From: Formosa sp. L2A11
GTDB taxonomy: Bacteria; Bacteroidota; Bacteroidia; Flavobacteriales; Flavobacteriaceae
DNA: 64,000 nt
Direction of reading: 5' to 3'
Assembly (NCBI RefSeq): GCF_009796865.1
Contig: NZ_CP047028.1
Coordinates: forward strand, 806,001-870,000
Under the pieces are notes generated by a model. It was not told where the DNA came from. It saw only the letters and a program-made list of their open reading frames with translations, and searched no databases. A program made the translations under genes and the position numbers. Below, one piece after another: positions 7,750-17,100 of the stretch (positions within the stretch are counted from its first letter, which is position 1; every line of letters starts with the position of its first letter).

Positions 7750-8730
7750 TTAAACAAGGTAGAAGAATGTAAATACAAATACCCAAACTAAATCTACAAA
7801 GTGCCAGTAAAGACCAACTTTTTCGACCATTTCGTAACTTTTTCTTCTTTCGTATGTTCCTACAAGAACATTAAAGAAAATAATAATATTTAAAACAATC
7901 CCAGATAATACGTGAAAACCGTGAAATCCTGTAATAAAGAAAAAGAAATCTGCGAAAATAGGTTTCCCATATTCGTTTACTTCAAGATTAGCACCTTGAA
8001 CGACTAATTGACCGTTAGATTTTAATTGCTTGATAGATTCGGCTCTAGACAAAAGAGTTTTTTGTCCGTTTTCGTTCAATACCTCTGTTCTTATTAATAT
8101 GTTTTCATTAGCTTCAAAACCTTTTACAACCTCATTAACAGAAAAAGGAGGAAGAGAACCTTCGCTTGTAAACCAAAGTCCGTTTTTCTTTTCGTGTTGA
8201 GCACGATCTGAATGGTCTGCAATAGCAAAATCACTAATAGCTACACGATGTCCTTCTGCATTTACAAATTGAAGTAAATTACCCGAGCGTGTTTGTACAG
8301 CTCCATATTCACCTTTAATAAATGTATTCCATTCCCAAGCTTGAGAGCCTACGAAAATAAGACCACCTATAATGGTTAAAAACATGTAGATTGTTACTTT
8401 TTGTTTGTTTAAATGATGTCCTGCATCTACGGCAAGTACCATTGTAACAGACGACATAATTAAAACAAATGTCATGAAAGCAACATAGATCATTGGTAAA
8501 TCCTGACCATGCATGAATGGAACGTGTGTAAACACTTCATCTGCGATTGGCCATGAATCAATAAATTTAAATCTTGAAAAGCCATAGGCTGCTAAGAAGC
8601 CAGAAAAGGTTAAGGCATCGGATACGATGAAAAACCACATCATCATTTTTCCGTAACTTGCATCTAGAGGTTCTTTACCTCCACCCCAAGCTTTTCCTTC
8701 GGTTCCAGTATTTACAACTGTATTATTCAT
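7750..8730 (-). CDS. Cytochrome c oxidase subunit III with a large soluble insertion
   Basis: This subunit III family protein has N-terminal helices (about 30-50, 80-100 and 113-133) and C-terminal helices with FFFFITGFHGFHVLSG and GLYWHFVDLVWVFVF, both hallmarks of the family. At 326 residues it is well above the roughly 200 usual for bacterial CyoC/CtaE. The excess is one hydrophilic stretch of about 110 residues (141-254) between helices. Subunit III stabilises the catalytic subunit I and its proton uptake. A second, normal-sized subunit III gene lies immediately upstream. Confidence 0.9.
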   Translation of the reverse strand: MNNTVVNTGTEGKAWGGGKEPLDASYGKMMMWFFIVSDALTFSGFLAAYGFSRFKFIDSWPIADEVFTHVPFMHGQDLPMIYVAFMTFVLIMSSVTMVLAVDAGHHLNKQKVTIYMFLTIIGGLIFVGSQAWEWNTFIKGEYGAVQTRSGNLLQFVNAEGHRVAISDFAIADHSDRAQHEKKNGLWFTSEGSLPPFSVNEVVKGFEANENILIRTEVLNENGQKTLLSRAESIKQLKSNGQLVVQGANLEVNEYGKPIFADFFFFITGFHGFHVLSGIVLNIIIFFNVLVGTYERRKSYEMVEKVGLYWHFVDLVWVFVFTFFYLV

Positions 8731-8774
8731 ATTAATTATTCAGTTTTATGATTAGTCAAAAATATACAAATTAT

Positions 8775-9356
8775 TTATTTAAAGAAATATAAAAACAAAA
8801 AGAGGTAAAGCCATAGAAAATCTACGAAATGCCAGAATGTCGCGGCAAGTTCAAAACCAAGCATTTTCGCAGGACTGTACTTTTGTTTAAAATGATTATA
8901 AATTACAACGATTAAACAAATTAACCCAACAATTACGTGCAAAATATGCATTATAGCAATAACATACACATAAGACATGGTAATATTACTTGTAGGACCA
9001 GTAAAATAATAGCCCGATTCTATAATGGCTTTAAAGCCTGAAAATTGATTAAAAATAAATGCAATTCCCAATCCTAAAGTTACCAATAAAAGTATGGTTG
9101 TTGCTTGTCTGTTTCCTTTTTGTAATGCTTTTTTAGCAAAATAGAAGGTCGCACTACTAATTAATATTAGAATAGTACTTACTAAAAATGCATTAGGAAG
9201 CTGAAAATCTGTTAACCAATCTGGTCTATTACTACTTACAATAAAAGCACTAGTCCATCCAGCAAAAGTCATGATTAAGGAAATAATTCCAAACCAAAGC
9301 ATAAGCTTTTTAGCTCTGTATGTTTTTTCTTGTAAAGTACCTTGCGTTAAATCCAT
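8775..9356 (-). CDS. Cytochrome c oxidase subunit III
   Basis: The 193-residue protein has five membrane helices, the motif HILHVIVGLICLIVVIYNHF and the C-terminal AATFWHFVDFLWLYLFLFLYF. This is a normal-length heme-copper oxidase subunit III. It is one base downstream of the haem O synthase gene and 44 bp upstream of the longer subunit III. Having two subunit III proteins side by side suggests that both are in the same oxidase or that they serve alternative forms; the sequence does not decide this. Confidence 0.9.
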   Translation of the reverse strand: MDLTQGTLQEKTYRAKKLMLWFGIISLIMTFAGWTSAFIVSSNRPDWLTDFQLPNAFLVSTILILISSATFYFAKKALQKGNRQATTILLLVTLGLGIAFIFNQFSGFKAIIESGYYFTGPTSNITMSYVYVIAIMHILHVIVGLICLIVVIYNHFKQKYSPAKMLGFELAATFWHFVDFLWLYLFLFLYFFK

Positions 9357-9357
9357 G

Positions 9358-10251
9358 TTATCTTAAAAATTTATCTAGCACATATATTATTTGAATTAGC
9401 GTAATGTAAGATACACTGGCTAACATTAATTGTTTTGCTGCTAAGGCTGTCATCTTCTTAAAAAGAAGAATAGCGTAATATAACATTACTAATCCAAAAA
9501 GGAATACTAATACAGCTGCAAATGGTGTTAAAAATAATTTACCTGTAACTCCAAATGCGGGTATAATAGAAACAAGTATAGTCCATACGGTGTACATTAT
9601 AATCTGTACAGCTGTACCTTTATCTCTTTTACCTGTAGGTAACATAAAAAACCCACCTTTTTTATAATCGTCGAATAAAAACCAACCTATCGCCCAAAAG
9701 TGAGGAAATTGCCAAAAAAACTGCCACATAAATAGCACTCCGGGCTCTATACCAAAACTATTAGTTGCAGCAACCCAACCTAACATAAAAGGTATGGCTC
9801 CTGGAATGGCTCCTACAAAAACGGACAAAGGTGTCTTAGTTTTTAAGGGCGTGTACACACAAGCGTAAATAAATATAGAAACAGCTCCAAACATTGCTGT
9901 TTTAGGATTTATTATATATAATACAATAACACCTAGCAAAGTAAATATTGAAGCGATTATAAATGCTGTATTCACAGACATTCTACCTGCTGGAACAGGT
10001 CTATCTTTAGTGCGATCCATTAAAACATCTAAATCCTTCTCGATAATTTGATTGAATGAATTAGAAGCTCCAACCATAAAATAACCACCAACAGCGAGTA
10101 AAATTAAGGTTTTTATATCTACAGTATCAATTCCAAGCAAATATCCAGTTAATGAAGAAAACACCACACTTATAGATAAGCGCATTTTGGTGATCTCTTT
10201 AAAATCTGATATTAATGAATGTGTCTTTACAGACGTTTGTGTACTACTCAA
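9358..10251 (-). CDS. cyoE: Protoheme IX farnesyltransferase (haem O synthase)
   Basis: The 297-residue UbiA-superfamily enzyme has about nine membrane helices. The prenyltransferase motif is NQIIEKDLDVLMDRTKDRP (residues 67-85, NxxxDxxxD) and the second Asp-rich region is DDYKKGGFFMLPTGKRDKGT. It adds a farnesyl group to protohaem to make haem O, the precursor of haem A for the oxidase. It is the first gene of the oxidase III/IV cluster and has a full consensus promoter (10291-10321). CtaB is an equivalent name. Confidence 0.95.
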   Translation of the reverse strand: MSSTQTSVKTHSLISDFKEITKMRLSISVVFSSLTGYLLGIDTVDIKTLILLAVGGYFMVGASNSFNQIIEKDLDVLMDRTKDRPVPAGRMSVNTAFIIASIFTLLGVIVLYIINPKTAMFGAVSIFIYACVYTPLKTKTPLSVFVGAIPGAIPFMLGWVAATNSFGIEPGVLFMWQFFWQFPHFWAIGWFLFDDYKKGGFFMLPTGKRDKGTAVQIIMYTVWTILVSIIPAFGVTGKLFLTPFAAVLVFLFGLVMLYYAILLFKKMTALAAKQLMLASVSYITLIQIIYVLDKFLR

Positions 10252-10290
10252 GGTGTCGATTACTTATCGCTTTAATTAATTTAAAGTGCG

Positions 10291-10321
10291 CAAATATACT
10301 TTGAAAAGTTAATTCTACAAA
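10291..10321 (-). promoter_or_regulatory. Consensus promoter of the cyoE-oxidase operon, inside the end of the RemB-like gene
   Basis: On the minus strand TTTG (10318-10321) is separated by exactly 19 bases from TATATTTG (10291-10298). This is the full Bacteroidota -33/-7 consensus. The -33 box overlaps the last codons of the upstream gene (stop at 10315-10317), and the start codon of cyoE is 40 bases downstream. Confidence 0.8.
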
Positions 10322-12426
10322 TCAAAATACCAATTAAATAGATCACTGCGCAAACCTACATTAAACCAAACCGTATTACTTTTGGTTACAGAAGTGGTTT
10401 CTACCTCTGGACTAAAATTACGATAACTAATACTTGTAAATAATTTTAAATTGGTAGATGGATTAACTAAATACCCTACTTGTAGGTCTGCATTTACAGA
10501 TTTAGTTTTTATACCCTGACCAATTTTAACATTAGAATCAAAAGGTCTATCGTTATAATCTTTATAAATATTACCTCCATAACTGTAACTATCCTCGTCT
10601 GTATCGTAATCTAAACCTCTAATTCCTAATATTAATTTAGCATCTGCAGACCAACGTTTATAATTATAGCGTCCTATTAAAATTAATTCTTTAAAATTAC
10701 TACCCCATAAATGCGCCATAGATTGGTTATAGTTTCCGTAATTTAAAGTTATGGTATTATGAGAATACGTATAAGGACGTACCTGATTATATTCTGCCTG
10801 AAGCATTAAATTATCTACATTAAAGGCATTGTAATATTTGTATCCTAACTGAAATCCATATTTGTTTTTCCAACTTTTATCTCCTCCAGTAACATCATCT
10901 AAAGAAAATTCGTCTAAAATAAACTGACCATATAAATTCATATCATCGTTCAATTTATATTTTAAAGTTAATCCTAGAAGTGCATTTCCTGCACCCTGAC
11001 CTGTTTCAAATTCTACAGCTCTTAAAAATATTATGGGATTTAAATAATTAACATCAAACCCTCTATCGTTTGTATTTCTCCAAACAACAGACTCGAATAA
11101 CCCAATATTTAAGCGTTTAGTTACATTTAAACTTAAATAATGATTAGACATATATTTAGTTAAATAGGTTTTATCTTCTACAACATCGTCCCTAACATCC
11201 TTTAACCATAACCATGTACTTGTGTATTTTAACTTCCAAAAAGATACATTTAATTTTAAAAAAGGAGAAGGAGCAGCGACATCACTAAGTAATAATGAAC
11301 GGTACCCATCTCCAATAAAGTTTTTACCATGTCCGAACTGAACATTTAAAAACTTACTCGGAGAGTACGACATATAAGCTTCTGCAACCGGATAATCGTA
11401 AGCATCGTCATTATATGCTTTAGCAATACCTCGTCCTGGTATTATTGCTGGATCAGGTCCCCAAGCCTTTAAACTTTCTGCATAAGTATTATAATACTGG
11501 GCAAACCGACCTTGACTTTCGTAAAATGAGGTAGAGAAACTAAAGTTCTTTCCTAATCCACCTTGAAAAGAAACTCCTCTGGTATTATTATAAGTATAAT
11601 TAAAATCTGCTTCAGTATCTTTTCCTAATTCTAAATCGAATATAGGATCTGCGATAAACCAATAGTTTTTACCTTCTACTTCTACCAAATGCTCATTCCA
11701 AACTTTTCTCCCTAACCATGTTGAAACGTCTTTTTTATTACTAAGCTCTTCAGCCTCAAAATCGTAATATTTCTCTACATCTGTATACATAAACGGCTTA
11801 GAACCGGTATGACTATTAGCTCCAACTTGATTCATGCTACGATCGAACTTCGCGTAATAACTATGATTAAATGGAATATTTAAAGTGCTTTTGAATTGTT
11901 TTTTAGTATGCAACTTAACCGACTTACTAATACTATCTAATTCGTTTTTAACACTATTTTCTATAGGGCTAATAGAAGAAACGGCCGCTGTAGATTTAGA
12001 TTGCTCTTGATAAGCTTTTAACGGAATTGATATTGTAACAGAATATTGTTTAAAAACGGGATTACCATTATATAACGCGGCTTGTACTTGAGGAAGCAAA
12101 GCAAACACACGTTTAGCTTCGGTTTGAAGTGATTGATAAACAGTATCTGTATATAACACTTTAAAAACACCTGCTTTATCTACTTCAAAAAGCACCACAA
12201 GATCTCCTTTATACTTATCGTTAAGAACATCTTCAGGCATTTTAAAGGTATTATAAACAAAATTATAAACCGTTTTATCGAAACAAGATTGAAGATCTTC
12301 GAAGGCAGAAGCTTCACAGGTTTTAAAAACCGGTGGTTTCTGGTTAAAATTTTGTTCTAATTGTGATGTTTGTGCATACTGCAACATAGGAAATGTAATC
12401 AATAGCAATACAATTAATGATTTCAT
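10315..12426 (-). CDS. remB: RemB-like gliding-motility outer-membrane protein
   Basis: The 703-residue protein has a signal peptide ending LLLITFPMLQYAQ. An N-terminal domain (about 30-137) resembles a TonB C-terminal domain (PPVFKTCEASAFEDLQSCF, then a strand LVVLFEVDKAGVFKVLYTDT). The remainder, from about 180, has many aromatic beta-strands like an outer-membrane barrel of the Wzi/capsule-assembly type. The gene order remB-tonB-vanZ-gcvH-sprA matches, as I recall it, Flavobacterium johnsoniae, where the gene in this position is remB. The precise role of RemB is not established; a link to gliding is known by annotation and context. The protein identity rests on architecture and synteny, not a search. 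Confidence 0.75.
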   Translation of the reverse strand: MKSLIVLLLITFPMLQYAQTSQLEQNFNQKPPVFKTCEASAFEDLQSCFDKTVYNFVYNTFKMPEDVLNDKYKGDLVVLFEVDKAGVFKVLYTDTVYQSLQTEAKRVFALLPQVQAALYNGNPVFKQYSVTISIPLKAYQEQSKSTAAVSSISPIENSVKNELDSISKSVKLHTKKQFKSTLNIPFNHSYYAKFDRSMNQVGANSHTGSKPFMYTDVEKYYDFEAEELSNKKDVSTWLGRKVWNEHLVEVEGKNYWFIADPIFDLELGKDTEADFNYTYNNTRGVSFQGGLGKNFSFSTSFYESQGRFAQYYNTYAESLKAWGPDPAIIPGRGIAKAYNDDAYDYPVAEAYMSYSPSKFLNVQFGHGKNFIGDGYRSLLLSDVAAPSPFLKLNVSFWKLKYTSTWLWLKDVRDDVVEDKTYLTKYMSNHYLSLNVTKRLNIGLFESVVWRNTNDRGFDVNYLNPIIFLRAVEFETGQGAGNALLGLTLKYKLNDDMNLYGQFILDEFSLDDVTGGDKSWKNKYGFQLGYKYYNAFNVDNLMLQAEYNQVRPYTYSHNTITLNYGNYNQSMAHLWGSNFKELILIGRYNYKRWSADAKLILGIRGLDYDTDEDSYSYGGNIYKDYNDRPFDSNVKIGQGIKTKSVNADLQVGYLVNPSTNLKLFTSISYRNFSPEVETTSVTKSNTVWFNVGLRSDLFNWYFDL

Positions 12427-12511
12427 ATAAAAATAACAGCTGATAATTAAAGGGCGAAAGGTACTATTTTTTTAAAGACTCTAAAATTAAAAAGTTATGT
12501 TAAAAAAGGGC

Positions 12512-12545
12512 AAAAAAAATCCCGATACAAAATGTATCGGGATTT
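12512..12545 (-). terminator. Strong Rho-independent terminator after tonB
   Basis: A 13-bp perfect stem (plus-strand arms 12517-12529 and 12533-12545) with a 3-base loop is followed by eight T on the minus strand, 24 bases beyond the stop of tonB. It separates tonB from the RemB-like gene, which therefore needs its own promoter. Confidence 0.9.
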
Positions 12546-12568
12546 ACTATATAGTAACAATATTTACT

Positions 12569-13288
12569 TTAATCCTGTACTTGGAATACAATTGGAAGTG
12601 AGTAAGGCACAATTACTGCTTTACCACGTTGCATACCTGGCTTCATTTTTGGTAATTTATTAATTACACGTGCAGCCTCTTGTTCTAATTTAGGGTGTGG
12701 TGCTCTAGCACGTACACCTGTAATATTTCCGCTTTTATCAATTTTGAAAATCACGTTAATACGTTGTCTTCCCGTTAATCCTAATTCTCCAGCTAAATCT
12801 GTGTCGAAATTTTTACCAACAAATTTTGATATTTTTTCTGACATACATTTTTTCTTTGCTGCGTTGTTTCCTTTTTCACAACCAGGAAACACAGGTACGT
12901 TTTCAATAATAGAGAAAGGAACCTCAACATCTTCATCAACTTCTTCGATTTCGATATCTTCTACCTCAGCAATTTCTTCTTCCTGACTAGTTTCTGTAGA
13001 CTCAATTACAGTTTCTTCAACCTCAACCTCATCTTCTACAACTTCAATAACTTCTGGAGCAGCAGGTGGTGGTGGTGGTGGTGGTGGTGTATTTAGTTGT
13101 TCAGTAATTGGAACTTCTTCGTCCATTTCTTGATCCATACTTACCATACCAATATCGATAGCTTCTTTATCGTAGGTTTTAAAATTGATAGCAAAATTAG
13201 TTAAGGCTAACATTATTGCTAAACCAATTGCAAAGTACAAAGCACTGTTACGGGAAACATTTGCTTTAGGGTTTTTCTTAGGTTCCAT
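12569..13288 (-). CDS. tonB: TonB energy transducer
   Basis: The 239-residue protein has a cytoplasmic N-terminus, one membrane helix (about 15-33), a proline run (eight P near 69-76), a very acidic E/V-rich periplasmic linker and a C-terminal TonB domain (about 128-239). That domain contains VFPGCEKGNN, KCMSEKI and the strand INVIFKIDKSGNITGVRAR. TonB passes proton-motive force from ExbBD to TonB-dependent receptors such as the one at 31922. No exbB or exbD is in the window. In flavobacteria a TonB gene commonly sits beside sprA. Confidence 0.92.
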   Translation of the reverse strand: MEPKKNPKANVSRNSALYFAIGLAIMLALTNFAINFKTYDKEAIDIGMVSMDQEMDEEVPITEQLNTPPPPPPPPAAPEVIEVVEDEVEVEETVIESTETSQEEEIAEVEDIEIEEVDEDVEVPFSIIENVPVFPGCEKGNNAAKKKCMSEKISKFVGKNFDTDLAGELGLTGRQRINVIFKIDKSGNITGVRARAPHPKLEQEAARVINKLPKMKPGMQRGKAVIVPYSLPIVFQVQD

Positions 13289-13351
13289 AATATATTGTTT
13301 TCAGGATTGCTAAAATAACCATTTATTTGGCAAAAAAGCAAACGTTTATAT

Positions 13352-13729
13352 TTATTTATATTCAATTTTATTCTTAATCACTAAGATTAAGAGCATTATA
13401 ATTACACCAGCACTGTTCGCTAAGATGTCTAACACATCAAATTCTCTAGTTTCTGTAAAATTCCCTTGCAGGTATTCTATTAATATTCCGAAACTTATCG
13501 ATAATAGTCCAGAACTAAAGAGTGATTTTGTTTGCGACCACTTATAACCGTAATGAAATACGATATACCAAACTAATGCTAGCAAACAGTATGCCAAAAA
13601 ATGAAATACCTTATCACTATTCTTCGGGCTCCCTGCTGTAATGCTGTTTAAATTAATTAAACTCACCGTTGCTAAGGCAAAAGTATAAAGAAAAGCTGCG
13701 GGTATTAGTATGCGTTTTTTAAGCACCAA
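13352..13729 (-). CDS. VanZ family membrane protein
   Basis: The 125-residue protein has four membrane helices and the VanZ-like signatures [17 protein letters not shown] (helix 2) and [20 protein letters not shown] with the conserved Glu-Tyr-Leu-Gln. VanZ-like proteins were first linked to glycopeptide resistance, but most members have no known function. It overlaps the 3' end of gcvH by 11 bases and is probably co-transcribed with it; the same pair stands next to sprA in other flavobacteria. Confidence 0.85.
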   Translation of the reverse strand: MVLKKRILIPAAFLYTFALATVSLINLNSITAGSPKNSDKVFHFLAYCLLALVWYIVFHYGYKWSQTKSLFSSGLLSISFGILIEYLQGNFTETREFDVLDILANSAGVIIMLLILVIKNKIEYK

Positions 13730-14099
13730 TTAATGCTTTATAATCTGCATCAGACAATAACGTATCTAATTCTGCAGGATTACTAAACTTTAATTTAATC
13801 ATCCAACCGTCTCTATATGGATCAGAATTTACAACTTCTGGCTCATCTTCTAAACGTTCGTTAAATTCAATAATTTCACCAGACAAAGGTAAAAACAAGT
13901 CTGAAACTGTTTTAACTGCTTCAACCGTTCCAAAAACCTCTTCAATATTCAATGTTTCGTCTACTGTTTCTACTTCTACATAAACAATATCACCTAATTC
14001 GCTTTGTGCGAAATCTGTAATACCTACTGTAGCGACATCACCTTCTATTTTAACCCACTCGTGGTCTTTAGTGTACTTTAATTCTGATGGAATATTCAT
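13719..14099 (-). CDS. gcvH: Glycine cleavage system H protein
   Basis: The 126-residue protein has the full length and fold of GcvH, with the lipoylation motif [16 protein letters not shown] and the lipoyl-lysine at residue 63. It starts [18 protein letters not shown], which is typical. It carries the aminomethyl group between the P, T and L proteins of glycine cleavage; those genes are not in the window. It is the first gene of a two-gene unit with the VanZ-like gene, driven by the promoter at 14122-14152. Confidence 0.97.
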   Translation of the reverse strand: MNIPSELKYTKDHEWVKIEGDVATVGITDFAQSELGDIVYVEVETVDETLNIEEVFGTVEAVKTVSDLFLPLSGEIIEFNERLEDEPEVVNSDPYRDGWMIKLKFSNPAELDTLLSDADYKALIGA

Positions 14100-14121
14100 A
14101 TAAAATTTTATTTAGGTTTAA

Positions 14122-14152
14122 CAAATGTATTTATTCAATTTAGAATATCAAA
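14122..14152 (-). promoter_or_regulatory. Consensus promoter of gcvH
   Basis: On the minus strand TTTG (14149-14152) is followed after exactly 19 bases by TACATTTG (14122-14129), the Bacteroidota -33/-7 pattern. The -7 box is 22 bases upstream of the gcvH start, leaving a very short leader. Confidence 0.8.
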
Positions 14153-14162
14153 TTTAAATGTT

Positions 14163-17100
14163 TTAATTTCCAAAATTATAACGTAAAGTTAAACCAGAAC
14201 TTAGTGTGGTTTGTGGATACGATGTGGAAATTGCATATTCAGAGAAGCTATAATCGAAATAGAATATAGCAGATAAGTTTTTACTAAAGGTATAATCTGC
14301 AGTGTATTTTAACGCCCAAATAGTCTGTCCTGAGGTGATTTGAGTGTTATCGAGGTCTAGATACCTAATAATAGTTTTATTGTCTCTAAAAGAGACGTCT
14401 GCTTTCATATTAATATCACTAACTATGGTTTGATTTGGCCCTGCTAGTTTCGATTTCATACGTACATCTTTAATTCTGTACCCTAACCCTAAAACATACT
14501 CGTTACCGATAATCTCTGTCATTAAATTATTATCGAAACTTAACGATAGTAATCTATCTTTTTGAATCTCGGCTAACACTTTTATTGAATTATTCATTTC
14601 TAAATCTATACGAATTAGCGGACTAAACATTTCTGTTAAATTGATATTACTGTACAGATTTTCTGCTTTATAGTCTCCAGACTCATTCAAGACATCGCTG
14701 TCCTGCTCTAAATAATCTACAGAATAATCTACTTTGTTATAATCTAAATTAGACGTAAATTGATTAATAGTATAGGTTGCACGATAACCATGACTTAAAG
14801 AGAATCTTTTAAAATTCTTTTTAAACCAATTCATTTTCATAAATCCTGTATATTTTATATCCCAGTTTGGTAATGGTATATTTCTAAAAGCACTTAAACT
14901 TACACCACCTGCATCTTCTCCTAAATAAGCAGATAAGAATGATGGTAATAAAACAGCTTGACTGGTTTTTCCGAAACCTAAAGCATACCCATCTACATCT
15001 CCATCTTCAAAATTATCTGGATTTGTCATATCTACACCTGCCTGTTGCGCTAATCTTCTAGATACAGTTAATCTGTTATTTCTAAAATCGTCGAAAGCTT
15101 TAGACCCATTTTCATCACTTTTTCCAAAACTTTTAATCATTATAGTCGAAACATTAAAATTACCATACGTATATGGCGTTAATGATTGGTACTCATAACT
15201 ATCACCTAAATCATTAACAATATAGTTCTCGGTTAAACTTTCTGAATACAAACGATTAAAAGATAAATCTATTTTTAAATCGCTTATAGGCTCTAAATTC
15301 GCAGACACATCTAATTGTCTGTTATGTGTTTCTAAATATTGCTCGTTATATTCGTCGTACAATGTTAACCAACCATTACTGGCTGCTAATTGTCTAATAT
15401 CGCTTTGGCTACCTATTGTATAACCAAAAGTAGGCTGTACTGTTCCAAAAAAGCCTGGTGTTTCTAAATATCCAGGAATATATGTTCCATTATTTTCTTG
15501 ATAATTAAGCTGAACACGTTTTACCATGGTCACTAAATCTATACCTGCATTTAACAATGCCACACGCTTCTCTTTACTTGAAAGTGCCTTGGTGTCTACC
15601 TCCGATATCACATCATCTTTAGGCACCCCTCTAGGTCCTGATCGTGATGGTTTTGATCGCCCTGTTGATTTTTTAACTAAACCAGCATATTTATAAAGTT
15701 TAGCCATATTCATAGATGTATTTAAATTATGAACATTGGCATTCTGTATGGTATTTCCTAAATCGTAAGTTTCTCCATCTATTTCTAAATCACCATATAA
15801 ATCAGATCCTTTTTCCCATTGAAAATCTCCTGTATAAGAATAACTAGCTTGTAAAAAACTTAAGAACGGAATTTTATACAGTGGTAACTCGTAATTAATA
15901 CTGAGTTGCTGATAGAGTGTATTGGGTTCTCCCATATCAAACAATCCATCCCAAACATCTAAACTGGCATCTTGTAATTCGCTATCATCATCTGTGTAGT
16001 AATTTTTCACAATATTACTTCTAGATGTGGTATAATTAAGCTGTAAAGATTTGGTAAGATTAAAACTAAACGCATACTGAAAATCGTACGTATAATTACG
16101 TCTATACAAATCTTCTACTCCAATATTTCCTTCTACCAGCTCTACCTCTCTATAGGTTTGTTTATTATAATCTCTTAAAAAATTAGAATTAACGGTAAAG
16201 GTTGTTGGGAGATAATTAAAATTGAAATCTTTTAAAATTTTCCAATATTTACCTGTAAAAATAGAATCGTTATTCTTGAAAGGTTCTATTGTTTTTGGTG
16301 TAAAATTATACGCGTAATTGGCACCTAAATTTATTGTTTCTTCAACAGAATTTTCAATATCAAAACTATGATGATCTACTTTGTTATAAGAATAATTTAA
16401 AGTGAAATTTTCGACATCGTAAAAATGAGGTTTGGCTTCTGTTGTCCTAATTTTTCTAACACCTATAAAATTGATACTTTTTCGCTTAGTATAATCCTGA
16501 TTGACATTTAAAACAGAATCTTTATTATTTGTAGTTGCCAAAATATCATCTAATTTTATATCTTGATAATATTCATCGTATTTAGGTGTAGATGTTTCTT
16601 CGCTTACACCATAAGTAAATGGAATTTGCACACCCCATTTTTCTGGCAACAACTGCCCTACGTTTACATTCGCAACTAAATCATACTGCACAACATCTTC
16701 CATACTACGTTCGCTAGAACTCTGCTCTATAGTACCAAAACCAGATGTACTCTGACTTCCTGTAGCACTTATACTTGCAAAATCTGCAACGTTAGCATCT
16801 ATGGTTGCAACGGCTGCCCAACCACCTTCGCTGTCCATGTCTGACAAACGCAATTCATTAAACCAAAACGAACCACATTGCTCGTTAGTAGACCCATTTT
16901 TTATTCCTAACATTAATGTTCTTACATCTCCAGAACTAGGATTTCCTTTTATACCTATACGGTGTTGCCCTACAACATATCCAGAATATGGATCTTCTAC
17001 CAAACTTAACTCGCCATCTATAACATCGTAAAAGGTAGGATCTTCACTGGAAAGTATTCCATTGGCAAGACCTAGGGATTTTGCTTCCTGAAGCAGATCT

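Noticed and set aside
8757..8764. TATTTTTG on the minus strand as an internal promoter of the longer subunit III gene
   Set aside because: The motif is expected by chance about every 1.4 kb per strand in DNA this AT-rich, there is no -33 box, and the genes are otherwise operon-spaced.
12456..12463. TACCTTTC as the RemB-like gene promoter
   Set aside because: It misses the last base of the -7 consensus and has no -33 box; a promoter must exist after the tonB terminator, but this one cannot be fixed with confidence.
13060..13095. Repeat of GGTGGT units as a microsatellite or CRISPR-like signal
   Set aside because: It encodes the proline run of TonB; no other copies with spacers exist, and no CRISPR array is present in the window.
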